Assembly (NCBI RefSeq): GCF_000331225.1
Contig: NZ_ANFY01000003.1
Span: 1-64,000, forward strand
DNA length: 64,000 nt
Origin: Sandarakinorhabdus sp. AAP62
GTDB taxonomy: Bacteria > Pseudomonadota > Alphaproteobacteria > Sphingomonadales > Sphingomonadaceae
Direction: 5' to 3'
Position 1 is the first letter of the stretch, and each line of letters starts with the position of its first letter. A program made the position numbers and the translations under genes. Under the pieces are notes generated by a model, which ran no database searches, had not been told where the DNA came from, and worked only from the letters and a program-made list of their open reading frames with translations. This document shows, one piece after another, positions 43,670 to 53,550 of the stretch.

Positions 43670-45019
43670 ATGAAGACGCTGATCACCGCACTGCTGCTGG
43701 CCACCGCCACCACCGCCGCCGCACAGGATTATCAGCGGCCAGCCGTGCCGAACCTGCGCGACCGCGTGGCGGCGCACGACCGGTTGATCAAGGCGCGACT
43801 GGACCAGGTGGTGCCGAAGATCATGCGCGAAGTCGGCGTGGACATGTGGGTTCTCGTCTCCAGCGAGTATAATGAAGACCCGGTGGTGAAGACGATGCTG
43901 CCCGCCACCTGGGCCTCCGCACGACGCACCATGGTGCTGATCTTCTTCGATAGATCAGCAAACGGGGGCCCGGAAAAAGGCGTCGAACGCCTGGCCATCG
44001 CCCGCTATCCGGTGGGCGATATCTTCCCTTCGCTGTGGAATCCCGAAGAACAGCCCGAACAATGGGCGCGCGTCGCCCAGGTGATCGCCGAGCGCAGCCC
44101 AAAGCGCATCGCCATCAACATCAGCCCGACATTCGCGTTGGCCAACGGGCTTTCGGCCGGCGAGCATCGCCAGCTGCTCACCGCGCTGGGGCCGGCGGCC
44201 GCCAGGCTGGAAAGCCATGACCGGCTGGCGCTGGGCTACCTCGAAACCCGAACGCCCGAAGACATGGCGGTGTATCAGGGCATCATGCGCGTGGCACACA
44301 GCCTGATCCCCGAAGGCCTGTCGGAAAAGGTGATCACGCCGGGCGTGACCACCACGCAGGACGTGGTGTGGTGGTATCGCGAGCGGCTGGCCGATCTGCG
44401 CCAGGATGCCTGGTGCCAGCCATCCGTGACGGTGCAGCGCAACGCCGGCCCCGGCATCGTCCCCGGCCGCCAGACCCTGCCGGAAAACACGGTGATCATG
44501 CCCGGCGATCTGCTGCACGTCGATTTCTGCGCCGGCATGCTGGGCCTGAAGACCGACACGCAGCAACTGGCCTATGTGCTGCGCCCCGGTGAGACCGACG
44601 CCCCTGCGGGCCTGAAGGCCGGCATGGCGGCGGCCAACAAGGTGCAGGATGCGCTGGTTGCCAGCTTCAAGACCGGCGCCACCGGCAACGAAGTGCTGAT
44701 GGCCGCGCGCCAGAAGGCGATTGCCGCCGGCACCAACCCGATCATCTACACGCACAGCATCGGCCTGCACGGCCATGGTGCCGGGCCCTGGATTGGCAAT
44801 TGGGAACATCAGAACCCGATCCCCGGCCGCGGCGACTATCGCATCTACCCCGATACGGCCTGGTCGATCGAACTGGCGGCGCTGGCCAGGGTGCCGGAAT
44901 GGGGCGGCGCCGAAGTGCGCTTCCCGCTGGAGGTGGATGGTTTCTGGAACGGCAGTTCATGGCGCTGGATCGATGGCCGGCAGACGCAGCTGCACCTGAT
45001 CCCGCGCAGCGCGAAATAG
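43670..45019 (+). CDS. Exported M24-family metallopeptidase-like protein
   Basis: A 449-residue protein with a signal peptide (MKTLITALLLATATTAAAQ). The pita-bread fold is suggested by VITPGVTTTQDVVWWYRERL, MPGDLLHVDFCAGMLGLKTDTQQLAYVLRPGE (first Asp ligands), THSIGLHGHGAGP (His) and a C-terminal YPDTAWSIELAALARVPEWGG. Usual M24 has two late Glu ligands; here SIELAA supplies one and the other is less plain. It is likely a periplasmic aminopeptidase or an M24-fold relative. A C/T-rich hairpin follows. Confidence 0.83.
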   Translation: MKTLITALLLATATTAAAQDYQRPAVPNLRDRVAAHDRLIKARLDQVVPKIMREVGVDMWVLVSSEYNEDPVVKTMLPATWASARRTMVLIFFDRSANGGPEKGVERLAIARYPVGDIFPSLWNPEEQPEQWARVAQVIAERSPKRIAINISPTFALANGLSAGEHRQLLTALGPAAARLESHDRLALGYLETRTPEDMAVYQGIMRVAHSLIPEGLSEKVITPGVTTTQDVVWWYRERLADLRQDAWCQPSVTVQRNAGPGIVPGRQTLPENTVIMPGDLLHVDFCAGMLGLKTDTQQLAYVLRPGETDAPAGLKAGMAAANKVQDALVASFKTGATGNEVLMAARQKAIAAGTNPIIYTHSIGLHGHGAGPWIGNWEHQNPIPGRGDYRIYPDTAWSIELAALARVPEWGGAEVRFPLEVDGFWNGSSWRWIDGRQTQLHLIPRSAK

Positions 45020-45025
45020 GAAGAA

Positions 45026-45069
45026 CCCACCCCCAACCCCTCCCGCAAGCGGAAGGGGTTGGGGGTGGG
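45026..45069. repeat. 16-base perfect inverted repeat between convergent genes
   Basis: CCCACCCCCAACCCCT (45026-45041) and AGGGGTTGGGGGTGGG (45054-45069) with a 12-base loop. It lies between the M24 peptidase (+) and the DUF885 gene (-) and could end transcription from both, although no T-run follows. It is related in base style, not in exact core, to the CCCCTCCC repeats. Confidence 0.75.
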
Positions 45070-45075
45070 AATAGC

Positions 45076-46671
45076 CTATTTGCCCACCGGCACACCCAGC
45101 CACTGTTCCCGGATCAAGCTGACCGGGATCATGCCGAAGCCGCCCAGCCGATCGTAGAAGCCCTTCACCGTGAAGCTGCCGCCGGGCAGGCTGGCGCGTT
45201 CCTTCTCGGCCAGCTCGGCGAACAATTGTTCGATCTGCGCCTTGCCGGTGATGTAGCTGGGGCCATAGCCGACCTGCCGCAGATAGAGCGACTGTTCAAA
45301 GCCGAGCAGCGGCAGATCGGGGCTCATCCAGCCGTTGGGGGTGCGCGCCACCTGCATCGCCATCGCGGCCTTGAGGTCGATCTGGTTGGCCTGCGCATAA
45401 AGCGACGCCAGTCCGCGCGCCGCCCGCTGGGCCTGCATGATCCACACCACTTCGCGGGAACGCGGCTTGTTGTCGAACAGGCCGGCATCCAGCATCATGG
45501 CTTCCATCGCCGTGGCATTGCCTTCGGACCGGCTGACCCAGATATTGTAGAGCAAGGGCCCGCGCCGGATCGGCGAGGGGTGCGGGCGCTCGACCATTTC
45601 GGCCAGATCCCACCAGTGATAGAAATGCGCGAACAGGCTGTTGGGCGCGCGGCCCTGGGCGATGTGGAAAAAATTCTGCTGTTCGGGCGGTACCCACTTG
45701 CCGATGCGCTTGGCCAGTTCCGGCTTCATGTAGGGCTGGATGGTGGCCACACCTGTCCTGTCCATGAAGTCAATGAAATGGTCGATGTCCGCCAGGCTCT
45801 TGGCTTCCCACTCCGCCTGGTTGGCCGGGCTGGTGAGTTGCGGGAGCGTCTTGTGCAGATTTTCCTCCAGCCGCAGGCCGGCGTGCGCACGGGCCAGTTC
45901 GCGGCTCAGGATCGCGACCTCCTGTTCCCAGGTGTAGGGCGAAAGCTGAACATGCTTCAGATACCAGTTGTAGGCCTCGATGCCGACGCCCGAAGGCCCC
46001 GATTTCTTCGGCGCTTCGGCCTTCACCCAGGCGATGAAATCCCGCGTCGCGGTCAGCGCTTCGGCCACCCGGCGCTCCAGCAGCCTGTCACCCTTCACCT
46101 TCGCGGCGAGGCCCACCAGCCCTTCTTCCTGTTCGGCCAGCGTGATCGGGCTGGCGTTCCACAGATCGGCGGCGTTGCCGGTGAGATTGCCGCGCGCCTG
46201 GGCCAGCAGCGGCGGGATGTGCGCCAGTTCGCCGGCCAGCTTCGCCGCATCGGGCTTCGACAGCGGGAAGCCATAGCGCCACAGTTCGATGGGGGCGGCA
46301 TGCACCGGGCCTTCATGATCGGGCGTGTCGCTCTGAGCGCCCCACAGGCTGAGATACCAGGCCGGATCGCGGGCCCAGGGTTTGGCCACCTCCAGATCGA
46401 ACTTCAGGCCGTTCATTTCGGCCTGCACCAGCTGCCAATCCACCTTGTCGGCCGCGTTCCAGCCGTTCGTATCGATGGCGGCCAGTTTCGCCTGAAAGCC
46501 TTTCAGCGCTTCGGCCCGGGCGGCGACGGCGGGCGGCGTGTAATCCGGCACGCCGCCTGTCCCCGCATGGAAACGCCGCCAGTCGGCAAACAGTGCGTGG
46601 AGATCGGCAGGCGCACTGGCAAGGGCCGGCGCGGCAATCAGCAACATCAGGGCAAACAGCAGGCGCAGCAT
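45076..46671 (-). CDS. DUF885 family exported protein
   Basis: A 531-residue protein with a signal peptide (about 1-19, ALASA). The helical DUF885 fold is indicated by ARAHAGLRLEENLHKTLPQL, RSEGNATAMEAMMLDAGLF, and LRQVGYGPSYITGKAQIEQLF near the C-terminus. Typical DUF885 members carry an HExxPGH zinc site; I see none here, but HFYHWWDL and the SEG segment stand at similar places, so metal binding may be altered. It is likely periplasmic and peptidase-related. It precedes nothing on its own strand but sits 17 bases after the outer-membrane channel gene. Confidence 0.8.
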   Translation of the reverse strand: MLRLLFALMLLIAAPALASAPADLHALFADWRRFHAGTGGVPDYTPPAVAARAEALKGFQAKLAAIDTNGWNAADKVDWQLVQAEMNGLKFDLEVAKPWARDPAWYLSLWGAQSDTPDHEGPVHAAPIELWRYGFPLSKPDAAKLAGELAHIPPLLAQARGNLTGNAADLWNASPITLAEQEEGLVGLAAKVKGDRLLERRVAEALTATRDFIAWVKAEAPKKSGPSGVGIEAYNWYLKHVQLSPYTWEQEVAILSRELARAHAGLRLEENLHKTLPQLTSPANQAEWEAKSLADIDHFIDFMDRTGVATIQPYMKPELAKRIGKWVPPEQQNFFHIAQGRAPNSLFAHFYHWWDLAEMVERPHPSPIRRGPLLYNIWVSRSEGNATAMEAMMLDAGLFDNKPRSREVVWIMQAQRAARGLASLYAQANQIDLKAAMAMQVARTPNGWMSPDLPLLGFEQSLYLRQVGYGPSYITGKAQIEQLFAELAEKERASLPGGSFTVKGFYDRLGGFGMIPVSLIREQWLGVPVGK

Positions 46672-46688
46672 CGCGGGATGATCCTCCG

Positions 46689-47492
46689 TCAGAACCGGCT
46701 GGAGACGCCCAGATAGGCGACCAGATCGGGCGTGTCGCGATTGAGGCCGATATTGGCGCCAATGTCCAGTTGCAGCGTCGGCCGCGCCAGCCAGGCCAGC
46801 GACACATCATAGCTGTACTGACGCACCGTGCCGGCCGGATCGAAATTCTGGCTGGTCCAGAGCTCGTTGTAGAGCGTGAAGGCACCAAACTGCTTGGCGA
46901 CATTGAACAATCCGGTGATGCCGCCATGATGGCCGCGGCCGTCGCTGTCGGCCAGCACATCCAGCTGTGGCCCCAGCGTGATCGTCCACCCGCCGGGCAC
47001 ACTGATGTTCATCGGCGCGGCGATGCCGGCTTCGACGCGGCGGTTGCCGATGCCGGCGGGCGCGGTGGGCAGCTTCACGAACGGCAGCAGCGCCAGCTGG
47101 AATGTCCCATCGGCCGCTGTCAGCCGGTGCTTGTAGCGCAGGGTGACATCGCCCGTGCCGGCCTGCGTGGTGGGCGTGCCGGCGGCATCGCGGCGGCGCA
47201 CGCGGGTGTACGGCACCCAATTGAGCTGGATATCGCTGCGGCTGGAGAGGCCGAACTTGATCGTGGGGTTGCTGAACAACAGTTGATCCACCCGCGCGCC
47301 ACCGGCTCGCGTGCTGATCCAGCTGAAGGCGTCGGCCTCGATCTGCACCAGGCCTGATGGCACAGTGCAGGCGAAATTGGATTTGGTCGGGCGGTCGGTG
47401 CAGATTGGTGCATCCGCGCTGGAAGCGGTCGGCACCGTCTGCGCCGCCGCCGGCAGCGCCAGCATCCCGGCAAGGGCCGCCAGCCGCATCAT
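46689..47492 (-). CDS. Outer-membrane transporter/channel, beta-barrel
   Basis: A 267-residue protein with a signal peptide (ALAGMLALPAAAQ) and about a dozen beta-strands of alternating pattern, ending in Phe (LGVSSRF). Segments such as GTGDVTLRYKHRL, VKLPTAPAGIGNRRVEAG and LDIGANIGLNRDTPDLVAYLGVSSRF match the outer-membrane transporter family first named for MetA-pathway phenol degradation. The start overlaps the stop of the ABC permease/binding-protein gene (ATG at 47489-47492), so it is made together with that importer and may be its outer-membrane entry pore. Confidence 0.83.
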   Translation of the reverse strand: MMRLAALAGMLALPAAAQTVPTASSADAPICTDRPTKSNFACTVPSGLVQIEADAFSWISTRAGGARVDQLLFSNPTIKFGLSSRSDIQLNWVPYTRVRRRDAAGTPTTQAGTGDVTLRYKHRLTAADGTFQLALLPFVKLPTAPAGIGNRRVEAGIAAPMNISVPGGWTITLGPQLDVLADSDGRGHHGGITGLFNVAKQFGAFTLYNELWTSQNFDPAGTVRQYSYDVSLAWLARPTLQLDIGANIGLNRDTPDLVAYLGVSSRF

Positions 47493-49021
47493 GGCTGCAG
47501 GCCGGTTTGCCTGGCCAGCCATTGCGCGGCCTCCACCGGGCTGCGCTTGCCCTCCGGGCGATCGGCCTGCCAGTTGGCGACGCGCATCGCCTCCACCGAT
47601 ATGCGTCCGTCGTAACGCGCCAACTGCCGCACCAGATCGTCGCGGCCCGGCGCCACCAGCAGCAGCGCATCATAGGCCGGCAGCGCCGCGCGATCATCGG
47701 TGAGCAGCACGATATCGGCCCCGGCCAGCGCGCCATCGCTGCTGTAGGCGGTGATCACGTCGGCAGAGCCGTCCTTCAGGGCCGCCACCATCAGCACCGG
47801 GGTGAACGCACGCGCACTGGCAAATTCCAGCCCATAGGCCTGGCGCAGGGCCGCCCACTCGCTGCGGGAGAGAAACTCCAGATCGGTCGCCAGCCGCAAC
47901 TTGCCCGAAACCCGCGCCAGATCGGAAATGCTGCGCACGCCCAGCCGATCGCTATCTGCCCGGCGCATCGCCAGCGCATAGGCATTTTCAAACCCCAGCC
48001 GCGCCGCCACGGTGACGCCATAACGCGCCTTCAGTTCACGGGTGAGGATGGGCAGCATCATCGCGCGCGGCACCACATCGTTGCGTTCCAGCGCCTGGGT
48101 CCACAGCGTGCCGGTATAATCGATGCTGATATCGATGCCGCCGGCCGCCAGGCTCTTGAAGGCAATGCCCGAGCCCAGGCCGGAGCGGACGCCGGTGGCA
48201 ATCCCGTCGTGCCTGAGATCGGCTGCGATCAGTTCGGCCAGGATATATTGTTCGGAAAACGTCTTGGTGCCGATCAGCACCGGTTTGGCCGTGGTGGCCG
48301 GGCGGCTGTGCAGCCACCAGCCGGTCACGCCCAGGCTGAGCAGCGCCAGCAGGGCCAGGCCCTTGGCCGCCGGTGCCCAGCGCCGCTGCGCAATGCCGGC
48401 CTGGCACCAGCCCAGCGCGCCATCGACGATCAACGCCAGCGCCGCCGCCGCCACGCAACCGAGCAGCACCTGTTTCCAATCCTGCAGCTGCAGCCCGGCA
48501 AAGATCAGATCGCCCAGACTTTCTTGGCCCACCATGGTCGCCAGCGTCGCCGCACCGATGGTCCAAACGGCCGCCGTGCGCACACCGCCCATCACCACTG
48601 GCGCCGCCAACGACAGTTCGACGTGAAACAGGCGCTGCGCCGGGCTCATGCCAATGGCGCGGGCGGCATCGCGAACACTATCGGGCACGGCCGCCAGCCC
48701 ACCGGCCCCGCCGCGCAGCAGCGGCAGCAGCGCATAGAGCGCCAGCGCCAGCAGCGACGGCAACAGCCCCAGCGAAGGAACCGGCAGGCCGGTGAGATTG
48801 CGCAGCAGCACCAGCAGCGGGAAGAACAGGGCCAGCAGCGCCAGCGCCGGCACCGTCTGCACCACGCTGGCCAGCCCCATCACCGTGCGTCGCAGCCAGG
48901 GCCGGCCCGGCATCAGCAGCACCAGCGGCGTCGCCACCAGCAGCGCCAGCGCCAGCGCCGCCGCGCTGATCGCCAGGTGCGCCGCCAGCGCCGATGGCAG
49001 GGATTCCCAGCCAGCGATCAC
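47489..49021 (-). CDS. Osmoprotectant-type ABC transporter, fused permease and binding protein
   Basis: A 510-residue fusion. Residues about 1-220 are a permease with five or so spans and the EAA-like loop RDAARAIGMSPAQRLFHVELSLAAP; a linker span follows. Residues about 250-510 are an OpuAC/ProX-type substrate-binding domain (IGTKTFSEQYILAELIA, GGIDISIDYTGTLW, ALKDGSADVITAYSSDGAL). GTG 49021 starts the gene and overlaps the ATPase stop. Such OpuB/OpuC-like fusions import betaine, choline, carnitine or related quaternary amines; the exact ligand is not readable. Confidence 0.9.
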   Translation of the reverse strand: MIAGWESLPSALAAHLAISAAALALALLVATPLVLLMPGRPWLRRTVMGLASVVQTVPALALLALFFPLLVLLRNLTGLPVPSLGLLPSLLALALYALLPLLRGGAGGLAAVPDSVRDAARAIGMSPAQRLFHVELSLAAPVVMGGVRTAAVWTIGAATLATMVGQESLGDLIFAGLQLQDWKQVLLGCVAAAALALIVDGALGWCQAGIAQRRWAPAAKGLALLALLSLGVTGWWLHSRPATTAKPVLIGTKTFSEQYILAELIAADLRHDGIATGVRSGLGSGIAFKSLAAGGIDISIDYTGTLWTQALERNDVVPRAMMLPILTRELKARYGVTVAARLGFENAYALAMRRADSDRLGVRSISDLARVSGKLRLATDLEFLSRSEWAALRQAYGLEFASARAFTPVLMVAALKDGSADVITAYSSDGALAGADIVLLTDDRAALPAYDALLLVAPGRDDLVRQLARYDGRISVEAMRVANWQADRPEGKRSPVEAAQWLARQTGLQP

Positions 49022-49812
49022 GCGCGCTGCGCCATTTCCGAAAGCGCGCGGGCCTGCGCCAGCGGCGTCGCCACCAGATTCTGCACCGCCGGGTGCGGAT
49101 CGGCGGCGACCTGCGCCGGCGGGCCGCAAGCGACGATGCGGCCGCCATCCAGCACCACCATCAGATCGGCGCGCAGCAGCGCATCGGCCAGATCGTGGGT
49201 GACCAGTACCGTGGTCAGCCCCTGTGCCCGGTGCAGCGCCAGCAAGCGATCGCCCAGTTCATCGCGGGTATCGGGATCAAGCGCGCCAAAGGGTTCATCC
49301 AGCAACAACAGGCGCGGGCTGACCGCCAGCGCCCGCGCCAGGCCCACCCGGCTCGCCTGCCCACCCGAAAGTTCACCGGGAAAACGATCGGCCAGCTTGG
49401 GCGGCAGTTCCAGCATGGCCATCAGTTCGGCGGCGCGCGCCATGCGGCGGGGCTTGTCCCACCCCAGCAGCCACGGCACGGCGGCGATATTGTCGGCCAC
49501 TGTCCAGTGCGGGAACAGTCCGCCGCCCTGCACGGCATAGCCGATGCCGCGCCGCAGCTGCATCGGATCGGCGCGGGCGGTATCGGCGCCGTGCACGCGC
49601 AATTGGCCGGCATCAGGCTCCAGCATGCGGTTGATCAGGCGCAGCAGGCTGGATTTGCCTGCGCCCGATGCACCGACCAGCGCCACGAACTGGCCTTGCG
49701 GCACCGCCAGATCGATGCCGGCGAGCACCGGGTGACCGCCCAGCGCCAGGGTGACGCCCGACAGTGCCAGAGCCAGATCCGGTTGAGGGGCGACAGGCGG
49801 GCGGGCGACCAT
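49018..49812 (-). CDS. Osmoprotectant-type ABC transporter ATP-binding protein
   Basis: A 264-residue ABC ATPase that powers the fused permease downstream. Walker A GASGAGKSS is at about residue 46, signature LSGGQASRVGLARAL at about 145, Walker B LLLLDEPFGALD at about 165, and the H-loop LVTHD follows. MVARPPVAPQPDLAL (49812) is the chosen start; two upstream Mets extend into a basic stretch with no clear ribosome site. No CBS regulatory domain follows, unlike some OpuA ATPases. First gene of the three-gene importer/channel operon. Confidence 0.9.
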   Translation of the reverse strand: MVARPPVAPQPDLALALSGVTLALGGHPVLAGIDLAVPQGQFVALVGASGAGKSSLLRLINRMLEPDAGQLRVHGADTARADPMQLRRGIGYAVQGGGLFPHWTVADNIAAVPWLLGWDKPRRMARAAELMAMLELPPKLADRFPGELSGGQASRVGLARALAVSPRLLLLDEPFGALDPDTRDELGDRLLALHRAQGLTTVLVTHDLADALLRADLMVVLDGGRIVACGPPAQVAADPHPAVQNLVATPLAQARALSEMAQRA

Positions 49813-49935
49813 TGCCCGCCTGTGTGGCATGGTGCAGCACGCTGTGCCAATCCCGAATTGCGACCGGCGTTTCGTTGTTGCCGTCGTCAAAAGGTCACTG
49901 GCCTTGGGCGTGGCAGCCGGCTACCACCGGCAACC

Positions 49936-51663
49936 ATGCAGGGCCCTCGCAATTTCATCATGGCAACGGTCGCCGGCAGCGGCACCGCACTGGCGTTTGC
50001 GCCGCTCAACCTGTGGCCGCTGGGGGTGATCGGCTTTGCCCTGCTGGCGCATCTGGTGACCAGTGCCAGCCGCGGCTGGACGGCAGCCCTATGGGCCTGG
50101 CTGTTCGGCACCGCCATGTTTGCCGTGTCGCTGAACTGGATTGCCACCGCCTTCACCTTCCAGGCCAAGATGCCGGCCGAACTGGGCTGGGTCGCCGTTG
50201 TGGGCCTGTCGATGTATCTGGCCCTGTTCGTGGCGCTGCCGGCCGGGCTGGCGGCGCGGCTGGCGCAGAAGCCCACGGCCCGCGCACTGTGGCTGGTGGC
50301 GCTGTGGCCGCTGGCGGAAATGCTGCGTGGCACCTTGCTTACCGGCTTTGCCTGGAATCCGGCCGGGGCGATCTGGCTGGAAACGCCGGTGGCGCAGCTG
50401 GCTTCGGTGGTGGGCGGCACCGGGCTTTCGATGCTGGCGCTGGCCTGCGGCGTGGCGCTGTTGTGGCTGGTCCGCGGCGCCGGGCGCTGGCGGGCGGCCG
50501 GGATTGCGACCCTGGCCAGCACCGGCGTGCTGGCGTTGCTCGGCGGCAGCATGATTAGCGAAACCGAATTCATCGGCACACCGCTGGTGGTCGTTCAGCC
50601 CGGCATCGGCCAGGACGAACGCTATGACGCCGCCGCGGCCGAGCGTCATCTGGCGACCTATATCCGCCTCACCCGCACGGCGCTGAACGAAGTGGCGCAG
50701 GCCGGACGGCCGGTGATCCAGAGCGCCGAGGTGGCGCAACGCAGCCTGACGGAAACCGAAGGCGTGGTCTCCCCGCTGCCGCCCAGCGCCGAAAAGGTGA
50801 CCGGCGAGTTTCGCAACAAGGTGGATGCCGGCCTCGCCAGGCCCACGCCCGAAGCCGCCGGCGGTGGCACCGCGCTGCTGCCGCGCAAGCCAACGCTGGT
50901 GGTGTGGCCGGAAGGCGCCATCGACGATCTGATCGAAATCAATCCGGCGGCGCTGGCGCGCCTTGCCGCCACCATCAGCAAGGGCGATCTGCTGCTCGCC
51001 GGTGGCACCGGTGTGCGCCGCTTGCCTGACGGCAGCGCCCGTTATGCCAACAGCCTGTTTGCCATTTCCGGCGACGGCCGCATCGTTGCCCGGTTCGACA
51101 AGGCGCACCTGGTGCCGCTGGGGGAATATGTGCCGTGGCGCGACTGGCTGGAGCCGCTGGGCATCGCCCGGCTGGTGCCCGGCGACTTTGATTTTGCCGC
51201 CGGCCCCGGGCCGCGCACCCTGGCGCTGCCGGGCTTTACCAGCGTTTCCCCGATGATCTGTTACGAAATCGCCTTTCCGCAGGCCGTGACCGACAACAGC
51301 AATCGGCCGGGCTGGATCGTGAACGTGTCGAACGATGCCTGGTTCGGCGCCTGGGGGCCGCCGCAGCATCTGGCGCAGGCGCGGCTGCGCGCCATCGAAG
51401 AACGCCTGCCCGTCGCCCGCGCCACGCCCACCGGCATCAGCGCCGTGGTCGACGGCTTTGGCCGGGTGCGGGTGTCGATGGATCAGGGCGCCGTGGGCAG
51501 CATCACCACCAGCCTGCCGCCGCCGCAGCCGGAAAGCCTGTTTGCCCGCCTCGGCCTCTACCCCGTGGCCGTGCTGGTGCTGCTGCTCGCCCTGCTTGGC
51601 CATCTGTTGGAACGGCACCGGCCACCGCCGCCGCCACGGCCGCTGCGCACCATCACGGTGTGA
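49936..51663 (+). CDS. lnt: Apolipoprotein N-acyltransferase
   Basis: A 575-residue inner-membrane enzyme that adds the third acyl chain to lipoproteins. About eight membrane spans come first, then the nitrilase-like domain. The triad is visible: Glu in VVWPEGAIDD, Lys in FDKAHLVPLGEYVP, and Cys in SPMICYEIAFP. Between LTRTALNEV and PTLVVWPEG lies a stretch of about 60 residues (roughly 50690-50880) longer than the equivalent loop in the E. coli enzyme. ATG 49936 (MQGPRNFIMATV) is the likely start, with MATVAGS eight codons later as an alternative. Confidence 0.94.
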   Translation: MQGPRNFIMATVAGSGTALAFAPLNLWPLGVIGFALLAHLVTSASRGWTAALWAWLFGTAMFAVSLNWIATAFTFQAKMPAELGWVAVVGLSMYLALFVALPAGLAARLAQKPTARALWLVALWPLAEMLRGTLLTGFAWNPAGAIWLETPVAQLASVVGGTGLSMLALACGVALLWLVRGAGRWRAAGIATLASTGVLALLGGSMISETEFIGTPLVVVQPGIGQDERYDAAAAERHLATYIRLTRTALNEVAQAGRPVIQSAEVAQRSLTETEGVVSPLPPSAEKVTGEFRNKVDAGLARPTPEAAGGGTALLPRKPTLVVWPEGAIDDLIEINPAALARLAATISKGDLLLAGGTGVRRLPDGSARYANSLFAISGDGRIVARFDKAHLVPLGEYVPWRDWLEPLGIARLVPGDFDFAAGPGPRTLALPGFTSVSPMICYEIAFPQAVTDNSNRPGWIVNVSNDAWFGAWGPPQHLAQARLRAIEERLPVARATPTGISAVVDGFGRVRVSMDQGAVGSITTSLPPPQPESLFARLGLYPVAVLVLLLALLGHLLERHRPPPPPRPLRTITV

Positions 51664-51762
51664 ACCGGACCAGTTAATCATATAAAGATTTCGTTATGTG
51701 ACTTGCGCGTACTGGCTGGCGTGCGTATGACGGCGCGTGTTTTCCAGTAGGGCCCCTCTGCC
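51664..51762 (+). promoter_or_regulatory. metK leader with long-range stem
   Basis: 99 bases between lnt and metK. An AT-rich patch CATATAAAG near 51680-51690 could be a -10 element. Downstream, TACTGG (51710-51715) is an exact complement of CCAGTA (51744-51749), enclosing a G/C-rich loop with CTGGCGTGCG and GACGGCGCG. The right arm ends 13 bases before the ATG, so pairing could mask the ribosome site. It does not fit the SAM-II or SAM/SAH riboswitch consensus that I know. Confidence 0.4.
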
Positions 51763-53013
<1,251 letters not shown>

Positions 53014-53034
53014 GGCGGGATCCGATAGGGTCTG

Positions 53035-53108
53035 ACCCGCTCATGCCGAGCTTGTCGAGGCACTGACCAAGCGTGGTGCGTGCCTCGACAAGCTCGGCAT
53101 GAGCGGGT
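53035..53108. terminator. 29-base perfect inverted repeat after metK
   Basis: ACCCGCTCATGCCGAGCTTG.. (53035-53063) is repeated in inverse without mismatch at 53080-53108, with a 16-base loop. It lies between metK (+) and the ABM-domain gene (-), 22 bases from each stop. A core CTCGACAAGCTCGGCATGAGCGG of this kind is familiar to me as an interspersed alphaproteobacterial repeat, so it may be both a mobile repeat and a bidirectional terminator. Confidence 0.8.
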
Positions 53109-53129
53109 GTTGCCTTGCGGGAATAGGCC

Positions 53130-53420
53130 TCAGGCCACCCCGTCCAGATATTCGACCTCGGGCTTGCCGGCGAGGCAGGCCCCCAACCCCGGACCGGCGG
53201 CCTTGAAATGGTCGCTGGCACCGTGGGCCTTCAGCGCATCGGCATCGGCGTAGACTTCCAGCACCTTGTAGGTGGTGGGATCCGTCTTCGAGCGGGTGAG
53301 CTGGTAACAGATGTTGCCTGGTTCATTGGCGCGCACCGCTGCCGAAAGCGTGCGAAACACCGCTTCGAAATCGTCTGCCTTGCCGTCCTGGATCTTCAGG
53401 GTTGCGATCACGCCGATCAT
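53130..53420 (-). CDS. Antibiotic biosynthesis monooxygenase-domain protein (quinol monooxygenase-like)
   Basis: A 96-residue ABM-domain protein: MIGVIATLKIQDGKADDFEAV opening, NICYQLTRSKTDPTTYKVLEVYADADALKAH, SDHFKAAGPGLG. These dimeric ferredoxin-like proteins (YgiN type) oxidise quinols or act on reactive small molecules without cofactor. The upstream gene diverges; promoters lie in 53421-53550, not resolved by eye. Confidence 0.88.
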   Translation of the reverse strand: MIGVIATLKIQDGKADDFEAVFRTLSAAVRANEPGNICYQLTRSKTDPTTYKVLEVYADADALKAHGASDHFKAAGPGLGACLAGKPEVEYLDGVA

Positions 53421-53550
53421 TGTCTGTCTCCCGGTTTGAATGGCCGGCAGGCTGGCCCAGGCCCGCGCCTGCGGCTAGCTGGCGAAATGATGGACGCGCC
53501 CCGCGCCAGTGATTAAGCTGACACCGGTTCATCTGGGGGGACGAACGATC

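Noticed and set aside
51664-51762. SAM-II or SAM/SAH riboswitch before metK
   Set aside because: The leader has no match to the conserved cores of these classes that I can see. Reported only as an unexplained structured leader.
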